Positions 16,957-26,001 of a stretch of DNA of 64,000 nucleotides are shown one piece after another. Numbering within the stretch: position 1 is the stretch's first letter; each line of letters starts with the position of its first letter. The notes under the pieces are model-generated. The model saw only the letters and a program-made list of their open reading frames with translations, was not told the DNA's origin and searched no databases. This stretch comes from Aestuariirhabdus sp049985285 (lineage in GTDB: Bacteria > Pseudomonadota > Gammaproteobacteria > Pseudomonadales > Aestuariirhabdaceae): contig NZ_JBNIEU010000001.1 in NCBI RefSeq assembly GCF_049985285.1, positions 1,240,001 through 1,304,000 on the forward strand. Direction: 5' to 3'. The position numbers and the translations under genes were made by a program.

Positions 16957-17418
16957 GTGACATCATCTGTCAGCAAACGACGCTACCAGATTGACCTGGC
17001 GGCGCAGCATGCGCTCTGCGAGCATAATTATGCTCGCCTGTTCAAGTTGCTGCCGAACTGGGATCGAGTCGATGAGCGAAGCTTTGCCATCAGTTATGGT
17101 GACCACCACGCCCGAGTGCGCCTGTTGATACAGCAACGTTGCCCCTATACCAGCATGCTGGAAGTGAGTCATCAGGGGGGGATGGGCCAGTGGCTGGCGC
17201 CACCGTTGATGCAGGTTCGGGTCTATCACGACCTGCGTATGGCCGAAGTGGTTAGCGCACTGGATCGGCAGAACCTGGCGGCGCGTTATGATTACCCCAA
17301 CGCGCGGATGGACCTGCCCGATGAGAAAGCGCAGTGGAACCGTTTTTTGGGTGAATGGCTGAGTCATTGCATTGAAGGAGGGCGCAGCCTTGAGTCCTGG
17401 CAAGCCACAGCGATGTGA
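16957..17418 (+). CDS. DUF1249 family protein
   Basis: A 153-residue cytoplasmic protein of the conserved gammaproteobacterial family that normally lies between nudF and cpdA. Recognisable features include the N-terminal ALCEHNYARLFKLLP and RVYHDLRMAEV in the middle. It starts with GTG one base after the thiC stop and is probably co-transcribed. Molecular function is unknown. The usual nudF partner is not present in front of it. Confidence 0.8.
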   Translation: MTSSVSKRRYQIDLAAQHALCEHNYARLFKLLPNWDRVDERSFAISYGDHHARVRLLIQQRCPYTSMLEVSHQGGMGQWLAPPLMQVRVYHDLRMAEVVSALDRQNLAARYDYPNARMDLPDEKAQWNRFLGEWLSHCIEGGRSLESWQATAM

Positions 17419-17466
17419 CTGAGTTGGGAATTTTGCCATAAACCCCCTGAGTCCTATCAGGTGCGC

Positions 17467-17475
17467 TGCTATAGT
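17467..17475 (+). promoter_or_regulatory. candidate extended -10 for cpdA
   Basis: TGCTATAGT fits the extended -10 pattern and lies 56 bases before the cpdA start. No clear -35 box is seen. Confidence 0.35.
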
Positions 17476-17530
17476 GAGACCTTCGAAGGGAAAGTATTAG
17501 CGGCTGAGGTCGCACGTTAGGGAGTCTGTT

Positions 17531-18334
17531 TTGCCCAGTCCTGGTTCATCGTCTGTTATCAAATTGATGCAGATTACCGATTGCCACCTGTTTGCCCATC
17601 CGGGCGGGCGGCTGATGGGTGTAGATACAACCTTGACCCTCGATTGGGTGATGGATCTGGCGTCGTCGCTGGAACGCCCCGATCACCTGTTGCTGACCGG
17701 AGACCTGGCCCAGGACGGCTCTGTGGCTGCCTATCAAAAGCTGCGTGACAGGGTTGCCCTGATACAGGACTCCTCCAGCTGGATCTGTGGTAATCACGAT
17801 AACGGCCTGGCGATGGCTGAAGCGCTCGCCGATACTCCAGAGGCGCTGGTCAAGTGTGTGCGAATGGGCCCCTGGCAAGTGCTTATGCTGCACTCTCAGG
17901 TCGAAGGTGAGGTTGGCGGATGGCTTGCGGAGTCAGAGCTGGAACTGGTCGAAAGGTGCCTGCGCGAGTTCGGCGGCCACAGCCTGATCTGCATGCACCA
18001 CCATCCGTTAGCCATCGATAGCCAGTGGATGGATCGTATAGCCATTGGCAATAGAGAGCAGTTATGGGAACGGCTGGCCTTTGCGAGGGGAAGCGTCGTA
18101 TTGCTGTGTGGCCATGTGCATCAGCAGCAGGAGCTGGAGCGGCAAGGTATTACAATGCTGTCCACACCGGCAACCTGCTTTCAGTTCGCCCCGCTGGGCG
18201 AGGCGTTCGGTGTCACGAGCGAGATGCCAGGGTTGCGTACGATCGAGCTACATGATGATGGATCCGTAGTGAGCGAGGTTCATCGGGTGAGCCCGCGTGA
18301 GTTGACGATCAATCGCGAGTTGATGGGGTATTAA
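17531..18334 (+). CDS. cpdA: 3',5'-cyclic AMP phosphodiesterase
   Basis: Metallophosphoesterase that hydrolyses cAMP and tunes CRP signalling. The 267-residue protein has the five blocks of the family: D17-x-H19 in ITDCHL, TGDLAQDG (56-63), GNHD (87-90), HHHP in the middle and GHVHQ toward the C-terminus. The start is TTG at 17531. Gene order DUF1249 - cpdA - yqiA - parE is conserved in gammaproteobacteria, which supports the name. Confidence 0.92.
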   Translation: MPSPGSSSVIKLMQITDCHLFAHPGGRLMGVDTTLTLDWVMDLASSLERPDHLLLTGDLAQDGSVAAYQKLRDRVALIQDSSSWICGNHDNGLAMAEALADTPEALVKCVRMGPWQVLMLHSQVEGEVGGWLAESELELVERCLREFGGHSLICMHHHPLAIDSQWMDRIAIGNREQLWERLAFARGSVVLLCGHVHQQQELERQGITMLSTPATCFQFAPLGEAFGVTSEMPGLRTIELHDDGSVVSEVHRVSPRELTINRELMGY

Positions 18335-18430
18335 GCCGCATAGGCAACAGCGCCGCTTGTTTCGTCGCCCTGTTTTGCTTACTCTTCTGGGCTTCGCCCA
18401 ATAATCAACTGCTGTGTGGCCATCCGCTCA

Positions 18431-19066
18431 ATGACCGACTCTCCCCTGCTGATCTATATACACGGGTTTAACAGCTCGGCGCGCTCTGCAAAAGCGGTGC
18501 AACTACAGCAAGATCTGTCGCGGCAGGCATTTGATAGCGAGCTGTGGCTGCCCGATCTACCCCATTGGCCTGCGCAAGCGGTGCGGGTGCTGTTTGCCCG
18601 CCTGCGTCCCGAGGTCGGGCAACGACCCATTGCGTTGATTGGCAGCTCGCTGGGTGGCTATTACGGCACCTGGTTGCGAGAGCGCTTATTGGCCGAATCG
18701 CCGCCAGGAACCCGTATTCCCCTGGTGTTGATTAACCCTGCGGTACGCCCCTACGAATACTGGGGTGGTTACCTGGGCCCACAGCAGAATCACCATACTG
18801 GCGAGCGCTATGAGTTAACGCAGGATCACCTGCGCCAACTGGTGTTGTTGGATATCGGGGAGGTAAGCGAGCCCGATGACTGCCTTTTGATGGTGCAAAC
18901 CGGGGATGAAACCCTCGACTATCGCCGAGCTCTCGATCGATATGCCGGATGCCGGCAGCGGGTTGAGGAGGGAGGCTCCCACGGATTTGATGGCTTCGAA
19001 GCGGCGCTGCCAGAGATCTACCGTTTTTTCAATTTATCGATGCGTAGTGATATCACCCTGATATGA
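18431..19066 (+). CDS. yqiA: YqiA family esterase
   Basis: A small alpha/beta hydrolase. The ATG at 18431 gives 211 residues (a GTG at 18416 is also possible). IYIHGFNSS (residues 8-16) forms the oxyanion region, the nucleophile elbow is GSSLGG, and the distal histidine is in GGSHGFDGF. Its stop overlaps the parE start (ATGA), so it is translated together with parE. Natural substrate unknown. Confidence 0.88.
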   Translation: MTDSPLLIYIHGFNSSARSAKAVQLQQDLSRQAFDSELWLPDLPHWPAQAVRVLFARLRPEVGQRPIALIGSSLGGYYGTWLRERLLAESPPGTRIPLVLINPAVRPYEYWGGYLGPQQNHHTGERYELTQDHLRQLVLLDIGEVSEPDDCLLMVQTGDETLDYRRALDRYAGCRQRVEEGGSHGFDGFEAALPEIYRFFNLSMRSDITLI

Positions 19067-20952
19067 GCAATCAAAATTATAACGCTGAAGCGATAGAGGT
19101 TCTAAGTGGACTGGATCCGGTGCGCAAGCGCCCGGGTATGTACACCGAAACGACTCGCCCCAATCACCTGGCCCAGGAGGTCATCGATAACAGTGTCGAT
19201 GAGGCGCTGGCGGGGTTTGCCACCCAGCTGACCGTCACCCTGCACCCTGATAATTCGCTGGAGGTCGGTGACAACGGGCGCGGAATGCCGGTCGATATTC
19301 ATCCCGAAGAGGGGGTGAGCGGGGTCGAATTGATCCTCACCAGACTCCATGCCGGCGGCAAGTTTTCCAATGATAACTATCAGTTCTCCGGAGGCCTGCA
19401 CGGTGTGGGCGTGTCGGTGGTCAACGCACTATCAACCCGGCTCGAGGTGACGGTGCGCCGTGATGGCCAGGTTTATCGTATGGGGTTTACCAGCGGGGAC
19501 AAGGCAACCGAACTTGAAGTAATCGACAGTTGCGGCAAACGCAACACGGGTACCCAGGTAAGATTTCAGGCCGACCCGAAATATTTCGACACCCCCAAAT
19601 ACTCGGTATCCCGCCTAAAGCACGTACTACGGGCTAAAGCGGTTTTATGCCCCGGGTTGAAAGTGGTCTTCAATGACCTGCAGGGGGATGCCTCTGAGGA
19701 GTGGCTGTTCGAGTCGGGTCTTCAGGACTACCTGATGGTCGCGACCCGGGGGTGGGAAACCCTGCCCCCCGAACCCTTTACCGGCGCCATGAGTGGTAAC
19801 TCGGAGGCGGTCGACTGGGCGGTGCAATGGCTACCGGAAGGAGGCGAGCTGATAACGGAAAGCTACGTGAACCTGATTCCAACGGCGCAGGGGGGCACCC
19901 ACGTTAACGGTTTGCGCACCGGGTTGCTGGAAGCGCTGCGGGAGTTTTGCGAATTTCGTAGCCTGATGCCCCGGGGCGTCAAACTCTCTCCCGACGATAT
20001 CTGGGATCGGTGTTGTTACGTGCTGTCGGCGAAACTGGCTGACCCGCAGTTCTCCGGCCAAACCAAGGAGCGTCTCTCCTCCAGGGAGTGTGCGGCATTC
20101 GTATCCGGTGTAGTCAAGGATGCGTTCAGTCTTTGGCTGAACCAGCATACCGCCCAGGCCGAAGCGCTGGCCGAGCTCTGTATTAACAATGCCCAGCGCC
20201 GATTGCGGGCGAGCAAAAAGGTAGCGCGTAAGCGAATCACCTCTGGCCCGGCGTTGCCGGGCAAGCTGGCAGATTGTTCGAGCCAGGATAATGTGCGCAG
20301 CGAACTCTTTCTGGTGGAGGGGGACTCCGCTGGCGGTAGCGCAAAGCAGGCCCGTGACCGTGAGTTTCAGGCCATCATGCCGCTGCGGGGTAAAATCCTT
20401 AACACCTGGGAGGTCGATTCCAGCGAGGTGTTGGCGTCCCAGGAGATTCATGATATCTCGGTGGCGCTGGGGGTTGATCCGGGCTCCAACCAGCTCGATG
20501 GTTTGCGCTACGGAAAAATTTGTATTTTGGCGGATGCGGACTCCGACGGTTTGCATATTGCGACGCTGCTTTGCGCGCTGTTTGTGAAACATTTCCGCCC
20601 CCTGGTCGAGGCGGGGCACATCCATGTCGCCATGCCCCCCCTGTATCGGATCGATGTCGGCAAAGAGGTGTTTTACGCCCTCGACGATGGCGAGAAGAAA
20701 GGTTTGCTCGATCGCATTGAGGCAGAAAAGATGCGCGGCAAAATCAATGTGCAGCGGTTTAAGGGGTTGGGTGAGATGAATCCACTGCAGCTGCGGGAAA
20801 CCACCATGGCCCCCGATACCCGTCGCCTGGTGCAGCTGACGGTAGCGACGGGGGATGACACCACCAGTTCGATGGATATGTTGCTGGCGAAAAAACGCGC
20901 CGGTGATCGCAAAGTGTGGCTGGAAAGCAGCGGCAACCTTGCCGATGTCTAA
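19063..20952 (+). CDS. parE: DNA topoisomerase IV subunit B
   Basis: ATPase subunit of topoisomerase IV, which decatenates daughter chromosomes. The 629-residue protein has the GHKL ATPase blocks EVIDNSVDEAL and GDNGRGMP, the lid glycines in GGLHGVGVSVVNALS, and the TOPRIM motifs EGDSAGGSAKQARDR and DADSDGLHI. Length matches ParE. It is separated from parC by the polysaccharide island, whereas in Pseudomonas the two lie close together. Confidence 0.97.
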   Translation: MSNQNYNAEAIEVLSGLDPVRKRPGMYTETTRPNHLAQEVIDNSVDEALAGFATQLTVTLHPDNSLEVGDNGRGMPVDIHPEEGVSGVELILTRLHAGGKFSNDNYQFSGGLHGVGVSVVNALSTRLEVTVRRDGQVYRMGFTSGDKATELEVIDSCGKRNTGTQVRFQADPKYFDTPKYSVSRLKHVLRAKAVLCPGLKVVFNDLQGDASEEWLFESGLQDYLMVATRGWETLPPEPFTGAMSGNSEAVDWAVQWLPEGGELITESYVNLIPTAQGGTHVNGLRTGLLEALREFCEFRSLMPRGVKLSPDDIWDRCCYVLSAKLADPQFSGQTKERLSSRECAAFVSGVVKDAFSLWLNQHTAQAEALAELCINNAQRRLRASKKVARKRITSGPALPGKLADCSSQDNVRSELFLVEGDSAGGSAKQARDREFQAIMPLRGKILNTWEVDSSEVLASQEIHDISVALGVDPGSNQLDGLRYGKICILADADSDGLHIATLLCALFVKHFRPLVEAGHIHVAMPPLYRIDVGKEVFYALDDGEKKGLLDRIEAEKMRGKINVQRFKGLGEMNPLQLRETTMAPDTRRLVQLTVATGDDTTSSMDMLLAKKRAGDRKVWLESSGNLADV

Positions 20953-21630
20953 GGAGCCTGCGAATAAGCTCTGGATAGCGAGTTTTCCTGCGCCCGAACT
21001 GGCTTTTGATCACCTGAAAGGAGTGCTCGACCCGAACCGCTGACTCCTGTTGGAGCGTGGTTGATGCAGCAGCTGGTCGAGCGGCTCGCAACCGGCCTGC
21101 AACCCCAATCCATCACGCAGGCCCGGTTGGGGTGCAGATATGGCCTCAGTCCGTTTCATTCGCAACCACCGATAACGGGTCGCGCAAGGGCGCGAAAAGT
21201 TGCCTCCACGAAGTTAAATCGATTGGCGCTCACCGAGGCTGTGAAAGCGGGTGATCCGAATTGCTGGCCCGAACCTGTCCATTTAGGCGACCTGTATAGA
21301 TACACATTATAGATAGTGGCTATGCCACAGCCTATGCTGTGAGACTGGTGACCAATGCACAGCTTACCAATTAACGAAGGGTCGTTGATGTGGGTCAAGG
21401 ATTGGTGCCAGGGGGGGGGGGCACTCGACCAATGTCAAGAGTGACTCTGGCTCAAATTTCCGGATAATGGTCATGTTGTGCGTAGTGTCTCTCTTTGTGT
21501 GTGATCCATCTCTCCACTTCACCTGATGGCGTTGGGATAAGCTCAAACGCTAGAGACTGACTTTGTTTTGGATATAAGTGGTACTTTCGTGCCAGCTGTG
21601 GCAGTAAGAGCAGGGAGAATCAAGTAGGAA
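20953..21630. other. 678-base gene-poor stretch at the left island border
   Basis: No convincing gene was found. A 31-codon frame starting at 20948 overlaps the parE stop and ends at 21043; a second short frame (21061-21312) has an arginine-rich, unconvincing translation. The stretch contains an imperfect stem-loop (CTGCAACCCCAA at 21097-21108 against TTGGGGTGCAG at 21127-21137) and an 11-base G tract at 21411-21421. It may hold the promoter of manB and remnants of genes that once joined parE and parC. Confidence 0.6.
21401..21433. repeat. 11-base G tract flanked by inverted repeat
   Basis: Eleven consecutive G residues (21411-21421) lie between ATTGGT (21401-21406) and ACCAAT (21428-21433), which can pair. 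Homopolymer tracts of this length are prone to slippage. It lies about 210 bases before manB in noncoding sequence. Confidence 0.8.
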
Positions 21631-22992
21631 ATGACTGGCCTAATGAATTGTTTCAAAGCCTACGATATTCGTGGCCAGCTCGACAGCGAGCTAAATGAAG
21701 AGTTCGCCTACCGTATTGGCCGAGCCTATGCGCGTTTTCTACAGCCTGCCGAAGTGGTGGTGGGTAGTGATATTCGCCATTCCAGTGAGCCGTTGAAGCA
21801 GGCGCTGAGTAATGGGTTGCGTGATGAAGGGGTGAATGTGGTCGATATCGGTCACTGCGGTACCGAAGAGGTCTACTTCGCCACCCGCCATCTCGATCTG
21901 GACGGCGGCATTATGGTCACCGCCAGCCACAACCCCATCGATTACAACGGCATGAAGCTGGTGCGCCGTGAAGCGCGCCCCATCAGTGGCGATACAGGTC
22001 TTAACGATATACGCGATATCGTTTATGGCGGCGAGCTCGATAACGCACTCGCAGTTACCGTTCGGGGCGGATATCGCCAGCAGGATACCCGGGCCGACTA
22101 CGTCGCTTTTCTGCAGGGCTTTGTTGAGCCTTCACTGTTGAAGCCCCTGAAACTGGTAGTTAATGCCGGCAATGGTTCCGCCGCACCTCTTGTAGATGCG
22201 CTGGAGGCGGTGCTGCCCTTTGAGCTGATCAAGGTACACCACACCCCCGATGGGGATTTCCCCAACGGCATCCCTAACCCGATTTTGCCAGAAAATCAGC
22301 CCGCGACGGCGCAGGCCGTTATCGAGCAGGGGGCCGATATGGGCATCGCCTGGGATGGGGATTTCGACCGCTGCTTTTTGTTTGACGAAAACGGCCGTTT
22401 TATCGAGGGCTACTATATTGTCGGTTTGCTGGCCGAAGCCTTCCTTAGTAAACAGCCCGGGTCCAGCATCATCCACGACCCTCGTTTGACCTGGAACACC
22501 CGAGAGATCTGCCAGCAACAAGGTGGCAAAGCCATACAGAGCAAAACCGGCCACGCTTTTATAAAAGAGCGTATGCGCCTGGAAGACGCCGTTTACGGCG
22601 GTGAGATGAGCGCGCACCACTATTTTCGTGATTTCGGCTACTGCGACAGCGGCATGATCCCCTGGCTATTGGTTGCCGAGCTGATCTGTACCCAGGGCAA
22701 GCCCCTGTCGGAGATGTTGAACGAACGCATGGCAAAGTTCCCCGCCTCGGGTGAGATCAACCGCCGGCTGGATAACCCGGCCCAGTCGATCGAGCGAGTG
22801 CGCGCCCATTACACCGCCGATGCCATTAATACCGACACCACCGACGGCATCAGTATGGAGTTTGAGCACTGGCGCTTTAACCTGCGCAGCTCCAACACCG
22901 AGCCGGTGGTACGGCTGAATGTGGAAAGTCGGGGTGATAAGGCGTTGATGCAAAAGAAAACGGAAGACATTCTTCGGGTGCTACATGGATAG
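21631..22992 (+). CDS. manB: phosphomannomutase
   Basis: Interconverts mannose 6-phosphate and mannose 1-phosphate for GDP-mannose synthesis. The 453-residue protein belongs to the alpha-D-phosphohexomutase superfamily of the CpsG/ManB type. It has N-terminal CFKAYDIRG, the phosphoserine loop TASHNPIDYNGMK (about 98-110), metal-binding DGDFDR (about 243-248) and a C-terminal RSSNTEPVVR phosphate-binding loop. AGTAGGA precedes the ATG. It is the first gene of the island and is paired with manC, 49 bases downstream. Confidence 0.94.
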   Translation: MTGLMNCFKAYDIRGQLDSELNEEFAYRIGRAYARFLQPAEVVVGSDIRHSSEPLKQALSNGLRDEGVNVVDIGHCGTEEVYFATRHLDLDGGIMVTASHNPIDYNGMKLVRREARPISGDTGLNDIRDIVYGGELDNALAVTVRGGYRQQDTRADYVAFLQGFVEPSLLKPLKLVVNAGNGSAAPLVDALEAVLPFELIKVHHTPDGDFPNGIPNPILPENQPATAQAVIEQGADMGIAWDGDFDRCFLFDENGRFIEGYYIVGLLAEAFLSKQPGSSIIHDPRLTWNTREICQQQGGKAIQSKTGHAFIKERMRLEDAVYGGEMSAHHYFRDFGYCDSGMIPWLLVAELICTQGKPLSEMLNERMAKFPASGEINRRLDNPAQSIERVRAHYTADAINTDTTDGISMEFEHWRFNLRSSNTEPVVRLNVESRGDKALMQKKTEDILRVLHG

Positions 22993-23041
22993 AGCAGTAC
23001 GGAATCGCTGTGATCATAATCCAAATCTGTGGAGTCATTAA

Positions 23042-24454
23042 ATGCTAATGCCTGTAATTATGTCCGGTGGTTCCGGTACTCGCTTGTGGCCAGCGTCGCG
23101 TCGACAAAAGCCCAAGCAGTTTCTACCCCTGGTTAACAGCACCACACTGTTTCAGGATACCGTGCAGCGCTTGGAGGGTGTTCCTGCGCTGGGTAACCCT
23201 CTGGTTATATGCAATGAAGACCACCGTTTTATGGCGGCTGAGCAGTTGCGAGAGCTTAACATTGCAGCAGAAGCGATTTTGTTGGAGCCCGTGGGGCGCA
23301 ATACTGCACCGGCGGTGGCGTTGGCAGCGTTGCATGCTTGTCAATCCGGTGACGATCCGTTGCTATTGGTGTTGGCAGCAGATCATGTAATCGAAAACCA
23401 AAGCGCTTTCCATCAGGCCATTGCACAGGCAGTAAAGGCTGCGGAAAACGGGGCCTTGGTAACCTTTGGTATCGTGCCGAGTGCACCCGAAACGGGGTAT
23501 GGTTATATCCAGACAGGAGGCCAGCTGGATGCAAGCGGCTCAATGGCCGTACAAAAGTTTGTTGAAAAGCCGGACGCTGAAACGGCGCAGAGTTACCTGG
23601 ACTCCGGAGAATATCTCTGGAACAGCGGTATGTTTCTGTTTCGGGCCAGTAGCTACCTCGAGGAGTTGAACCGGTATCGGCCCGATATCATGGGGGCTTG
23701 TCGCAAGGCGCTGGGTACAGAGCGTGGTGATCTCGATTTTGTGCGTGTCGATCATGATGCTTTTGCTGCATGCCCCGACGATTCCATCGACTACGCCGTG
23801 ATGGAAAATACCGCCTTGGCGCGAGTAGTTCCGCTTGATGCAGGCTGGAACGATGTTGGCTCCTGGTCGGCGCTATGGGATATAGGAAGTAAGGACCAAT
23901 TCAACAATACATCGCATGGCGATGTGGTCAGTCATGATACGTCCAACTCGATGATCTATGCGACCAAGCGTCTGGTCACTACGGTAGGTGTAGACAACCT
24001 TATTGTGGTGGAAACAACGGATGCCGTAATGGTTGCGGATAAAAATCGGGTGCAGGATGTAAAGGCAATCGTTAATTCGCTCAAGGCAGAAGGGCGTCCC
24101 GAGGTGGATCAGTTGGTTCATGTCTATCGACCCTGGGGTCACTATGAGTCCATCGCCAGCGGAGATCGCTATCAGGTTAAGCACATTTTGGTAAAGCCCG
24201 GCGAAAAGCTGTCGGTACAGCTACATCACCACCGCGCCGAGCATTGGGTGGTGGTAAGTGGCACCGCCAGAGTGACTTGCGGCGAGCAGGTATCAGTGGT
24301 TGCCGAGAACGAGTCAGTCTATATCCCCATCGGTGAAGTCCATGCGCTGGAGAATCCGGGGAAAATCCCCTTGGAACTGATCGAGGTGCAGTCGGGTAGC
24401 TATTTGGGTGAGGATGATATTGTGCGGTTTAGCGATCTTTATAACCGTGTATAG
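23042..24454 (+). CDS. manC: mannose-1-phosphate guanylyltransferase / mannose-6-phosphate isomerase
   Basis: A 470-residue type II bifunctional enzyme. The N-terminal guanylyltransferase begins MLMPVIMSGGSGTRLWPASR and has RQKPKQF and FVEKPD signatures. The C-terminal cupin isomerase (from about residue 350) has VKPGEKLSVQLHHHRAEHW with the metal-binding histidines. Together with manB it gives GDP-mannose, the precursor for gmd/fcl further down the island. GGAG precedes the start. Confidence 0.95.
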   Translation: MLMPVIMSGGSGTRLWPASRRQKPKQFLPLVNSTTLFQDTVQRLEGVPALGNPLVICNEDHRFMAAEQLRELNIAAEAILLEPVGRNTAPAVALAALHACQSGDDPLLLVLAADHVIENQSAFHQAIAQAVKAAENGALVTFGIVPSAPETGYGYIQTGGQLDASGSMAVQKFVEKPDAETAQSYLDSGEYLWNSGMFLFRASSYLEELNRYRPDIMGACRKALGTERGDLDFVRVDHDAFAACPDDSIDYAVMENTALARVVPLDAGWNDVGSWSALWDIGSKDQFNNTSHGDVVSHDTSNSMIYATKRLVTTVGVDNLIVVETTDAVMVADKNRVQDVKAIVNSLKAEGRPEVDQLVHVYRPWGHYESIASGDRYQVKHILVKPGEKLSVQLHHHRAEHWVVVSGTARVTCGEQVSVVAENESVYIPIGEVHALENPGKIPLELIEVQSGSYLGEDDIVRFSDLYNRV

Positions 24455-24489
24455 GGGATGCCAGGAGTGATAACACGTGAGTAAGATGA

Positions 24490-25266
24490 ATGCGAAAGAC
24501 TAAATCCCATATGCTTGAGGTGTTTTTTGCCAAGCTTGTTTTTAATTTAAAATCGGAAACTAAAAAAACCCATCTACGGTACATATGGTGGATACTGGAG
24601 CCGGCGCTATTTGTAGCGGTGTTTTATTTAGTATTTAGTGTTTTTCTTAATAGAGGCACAGAGGATTTCCTGGTGTTTTTGCTGTGCGGTAAAATTCCGT
24701 TTTTATGGTTTTCAAAATCGGTGGCTAATTCATCAAACTCCATTGTGGCGGGTAAAGGGCTTATTCATCAAATCAAGATACCCAAACCGTTTTTTCCACT
24801 GCTTGTTGTCGCGCAGGATTTTGTAAAACAGCTATTTGTATTTGGGTTTTTCTTTGTTTTTCTTGTTTGTTACGGTGTAGAAATAACCGGTAATTGGTTG
24901 TATATGGCACCGGTTATTATCACCCAGCTTCTGCTCATCATCGCATGTGCCCTGTTTGCTGCAGCAGTGACACCCTTTATCCCTGATTTTAAATTTATCA
25001 TCTCAACAGGGATGATGTTATTGATGTTTGGTTCTGGCATTTTTTATAGCTACAAAGAGATGCTAGACGAGCGACACCAAGAGTTGTTTTTAATGAACCC
25101 ACTAGCAGATTTGATTAAAAACTACAGGGATGTATTGCTGGGTAACATGCCGCCAGACATGCAGTCATTAAGTACCATTAGTGTAGTAAGTGTGCTTGTA
25201 ATCGTGGTTATGGGTGTGTGGTTTAGTAAAAAAGATACCGTTTATGCTCGAGTGGTCATTCAATAA
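24490..25266 (+). CDS. wzm: ABC-2 type polysaccharide export permease
   Basis: Inner-membrane subunit of an ABC exporter for O-antigen or capsule. The 258-residue protein has an N-terminal cytoplasmic helix, then about six hydrophobic segments beginning with IWWILEPALFVAVFYLVFSVF. A conserved GMMLLMFGSGIFY and a C-terminal LMNPLADLIKNYRD amphipathic segment are typical of Wzm/KpsM permeases. The stop overlaps the start of the ATPase gene. Clearly more AT-rich than manB and manC, suggesting a different origin. Confidence 0.9.
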   Translation: MRKTKSHMLEVFFAKLVFNLKSETKKTHLRYIWWILEPALFVAVFYLVFSVFLNRGTEDFLVFLLCGKIPFLWFSKSVANSSNSIVAGKGLIHQIKIPKPFFPLLVVAQDFVKQLFVFGFFFVFLVCYGVEITGNWLYMAPVIITQLLLIIACALFAAAVTPFIPDFKFIISTGMMLLMFGSGIFYSYKEMLDERHQELFLMNPLADLIKNYRDVLLGNMPPDMQSLSTISVVSVLVIVVMGVWFSKKDTVYARVVIQ

Positions 25267-25982
25267 TGCAGCGAAGTAATGTTCTGGAGCTAAACGATGT
25301 TACCGTTACCTATAAAACCCGCTTGGCGTTTTTCAGGCACGAGCAGTTTACCGCGCTGAATAAAGTCAACTTCGTCGTTGAGCGTGGTGAAACCCTTGGG
25401 GTGATTGGCAGCAATGGCTGTGGTAAATCAACGTTATTAAAAGTGTTAGCCGGAATCTATAAGCCCGATAGCGGGAGTGTCGTTCGGCACTGTGCCAGTG
25501 TGTCACTTCTTACCCTGGGCGTAGGATTTGATGCAGAACTGTCGGGGCGTGACAATGCGATTCTTGGCTCAATGCTGTTAGGGGCCACAAAAAAACAAGC
25601 CAGGGAGGCCTTAGCAGAAGTGATTGAATTTTCAGAGCTGGGTGATTTCATCGATCAACCGGTTAAAACCTACTCATCAGGAATGAGGGCCAGGCTAGGG
25701 TTTTCAGTGGCGATTACAATGGATGTAGATCTATTGCTAATTGACGAAGTGCTCGGGGTAGGGGATGCTAAATTTCGCCAAAAGGCCGAGGATGTCATGC
25801 TTAGGAAAATCAACTCGAAGCAGACAGTAGTATTCGTATCACACAGCGAACCACAGGTGCAGCGGCTGTGCCAGCGCGCTATCTGGCTAGATAAAGGGCA
25901 AGTGGTCATGGAGGGTGAAACAAAAATGGTGTTACAGGAATATAGTCGACCCAATAGGGTAACTATTGGGTCTGCAGTATAA
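25266..25982 (+). CDS. wzt: polysaccharide ABC exporter ATP-binding protein
   Basis: ATPase partner of the permease. The 238-residue protein has Walker A GSNGCGKST (48-56), signature YSSGMRARLG (136-145), Walker B LLLIDE (156-161) and the LGVGDAKF switch typical of Wzt/KpsT. It ends soon after the nucleotide-binding domain, so it lacks the C-terminal carbohydrate-binding domain of O9a-type Wzt. The exporter would then resemble those that do not recognise a chemical chain terminus, such as KpsMT or O-antigen exporters with a short Wzt. Confidence 0.92.
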   Translation: MQRSNVLELNDVTVTYKTRLAFFRHEQFTALNKVNFVVERGETLGVIGSNGCGKSTLLKVLAGIYKPDSGSVVRHCASVSLLTLGVGFDAELSGRDNAILGSMLLGATKKQAREALAEVIEFSELGDFIDQPVKTYSSGMRARLGFSVAITMDVDLLLIDEVLGVGDAKFRQKAEDVMLRKINSKQTVVFVSHSEPQVQRLCQRAIWLDKGQVVMEGETKMVLQEYSRPNRVTIGSAV

Positions 25983-26001
25983 TGATGAAATTAGGGCTTG
26001 G

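Noticed and set aside
19831..20625. 264-codon open frame antisense to parE
   Set aside because: A long frame on the opposite strand of a GC-rich conserved gene; the translation has no recognisable motif and parE motifs are fully intact on the other strand.
21061..21312. 83-codon frame in the gap after parE
   Set aside because: Arg/Pro-rich translation without family resemblance, overlapping a stem-loop; kept only as part of the gene-poor stretch.
21540..21630. JUMPStart/ops element before the polysaccharide genes
   Set aside because: I looked for the GGCGGTAGC core before manB and wzm and did not find it.
20953..21630. tRNA gene or tRNA-type attachment site at the island border
   Set aside because: No cloverleaf-like arrangement or CCA-terminal arm was seen; the only stem-loop is an isolated hairpin.
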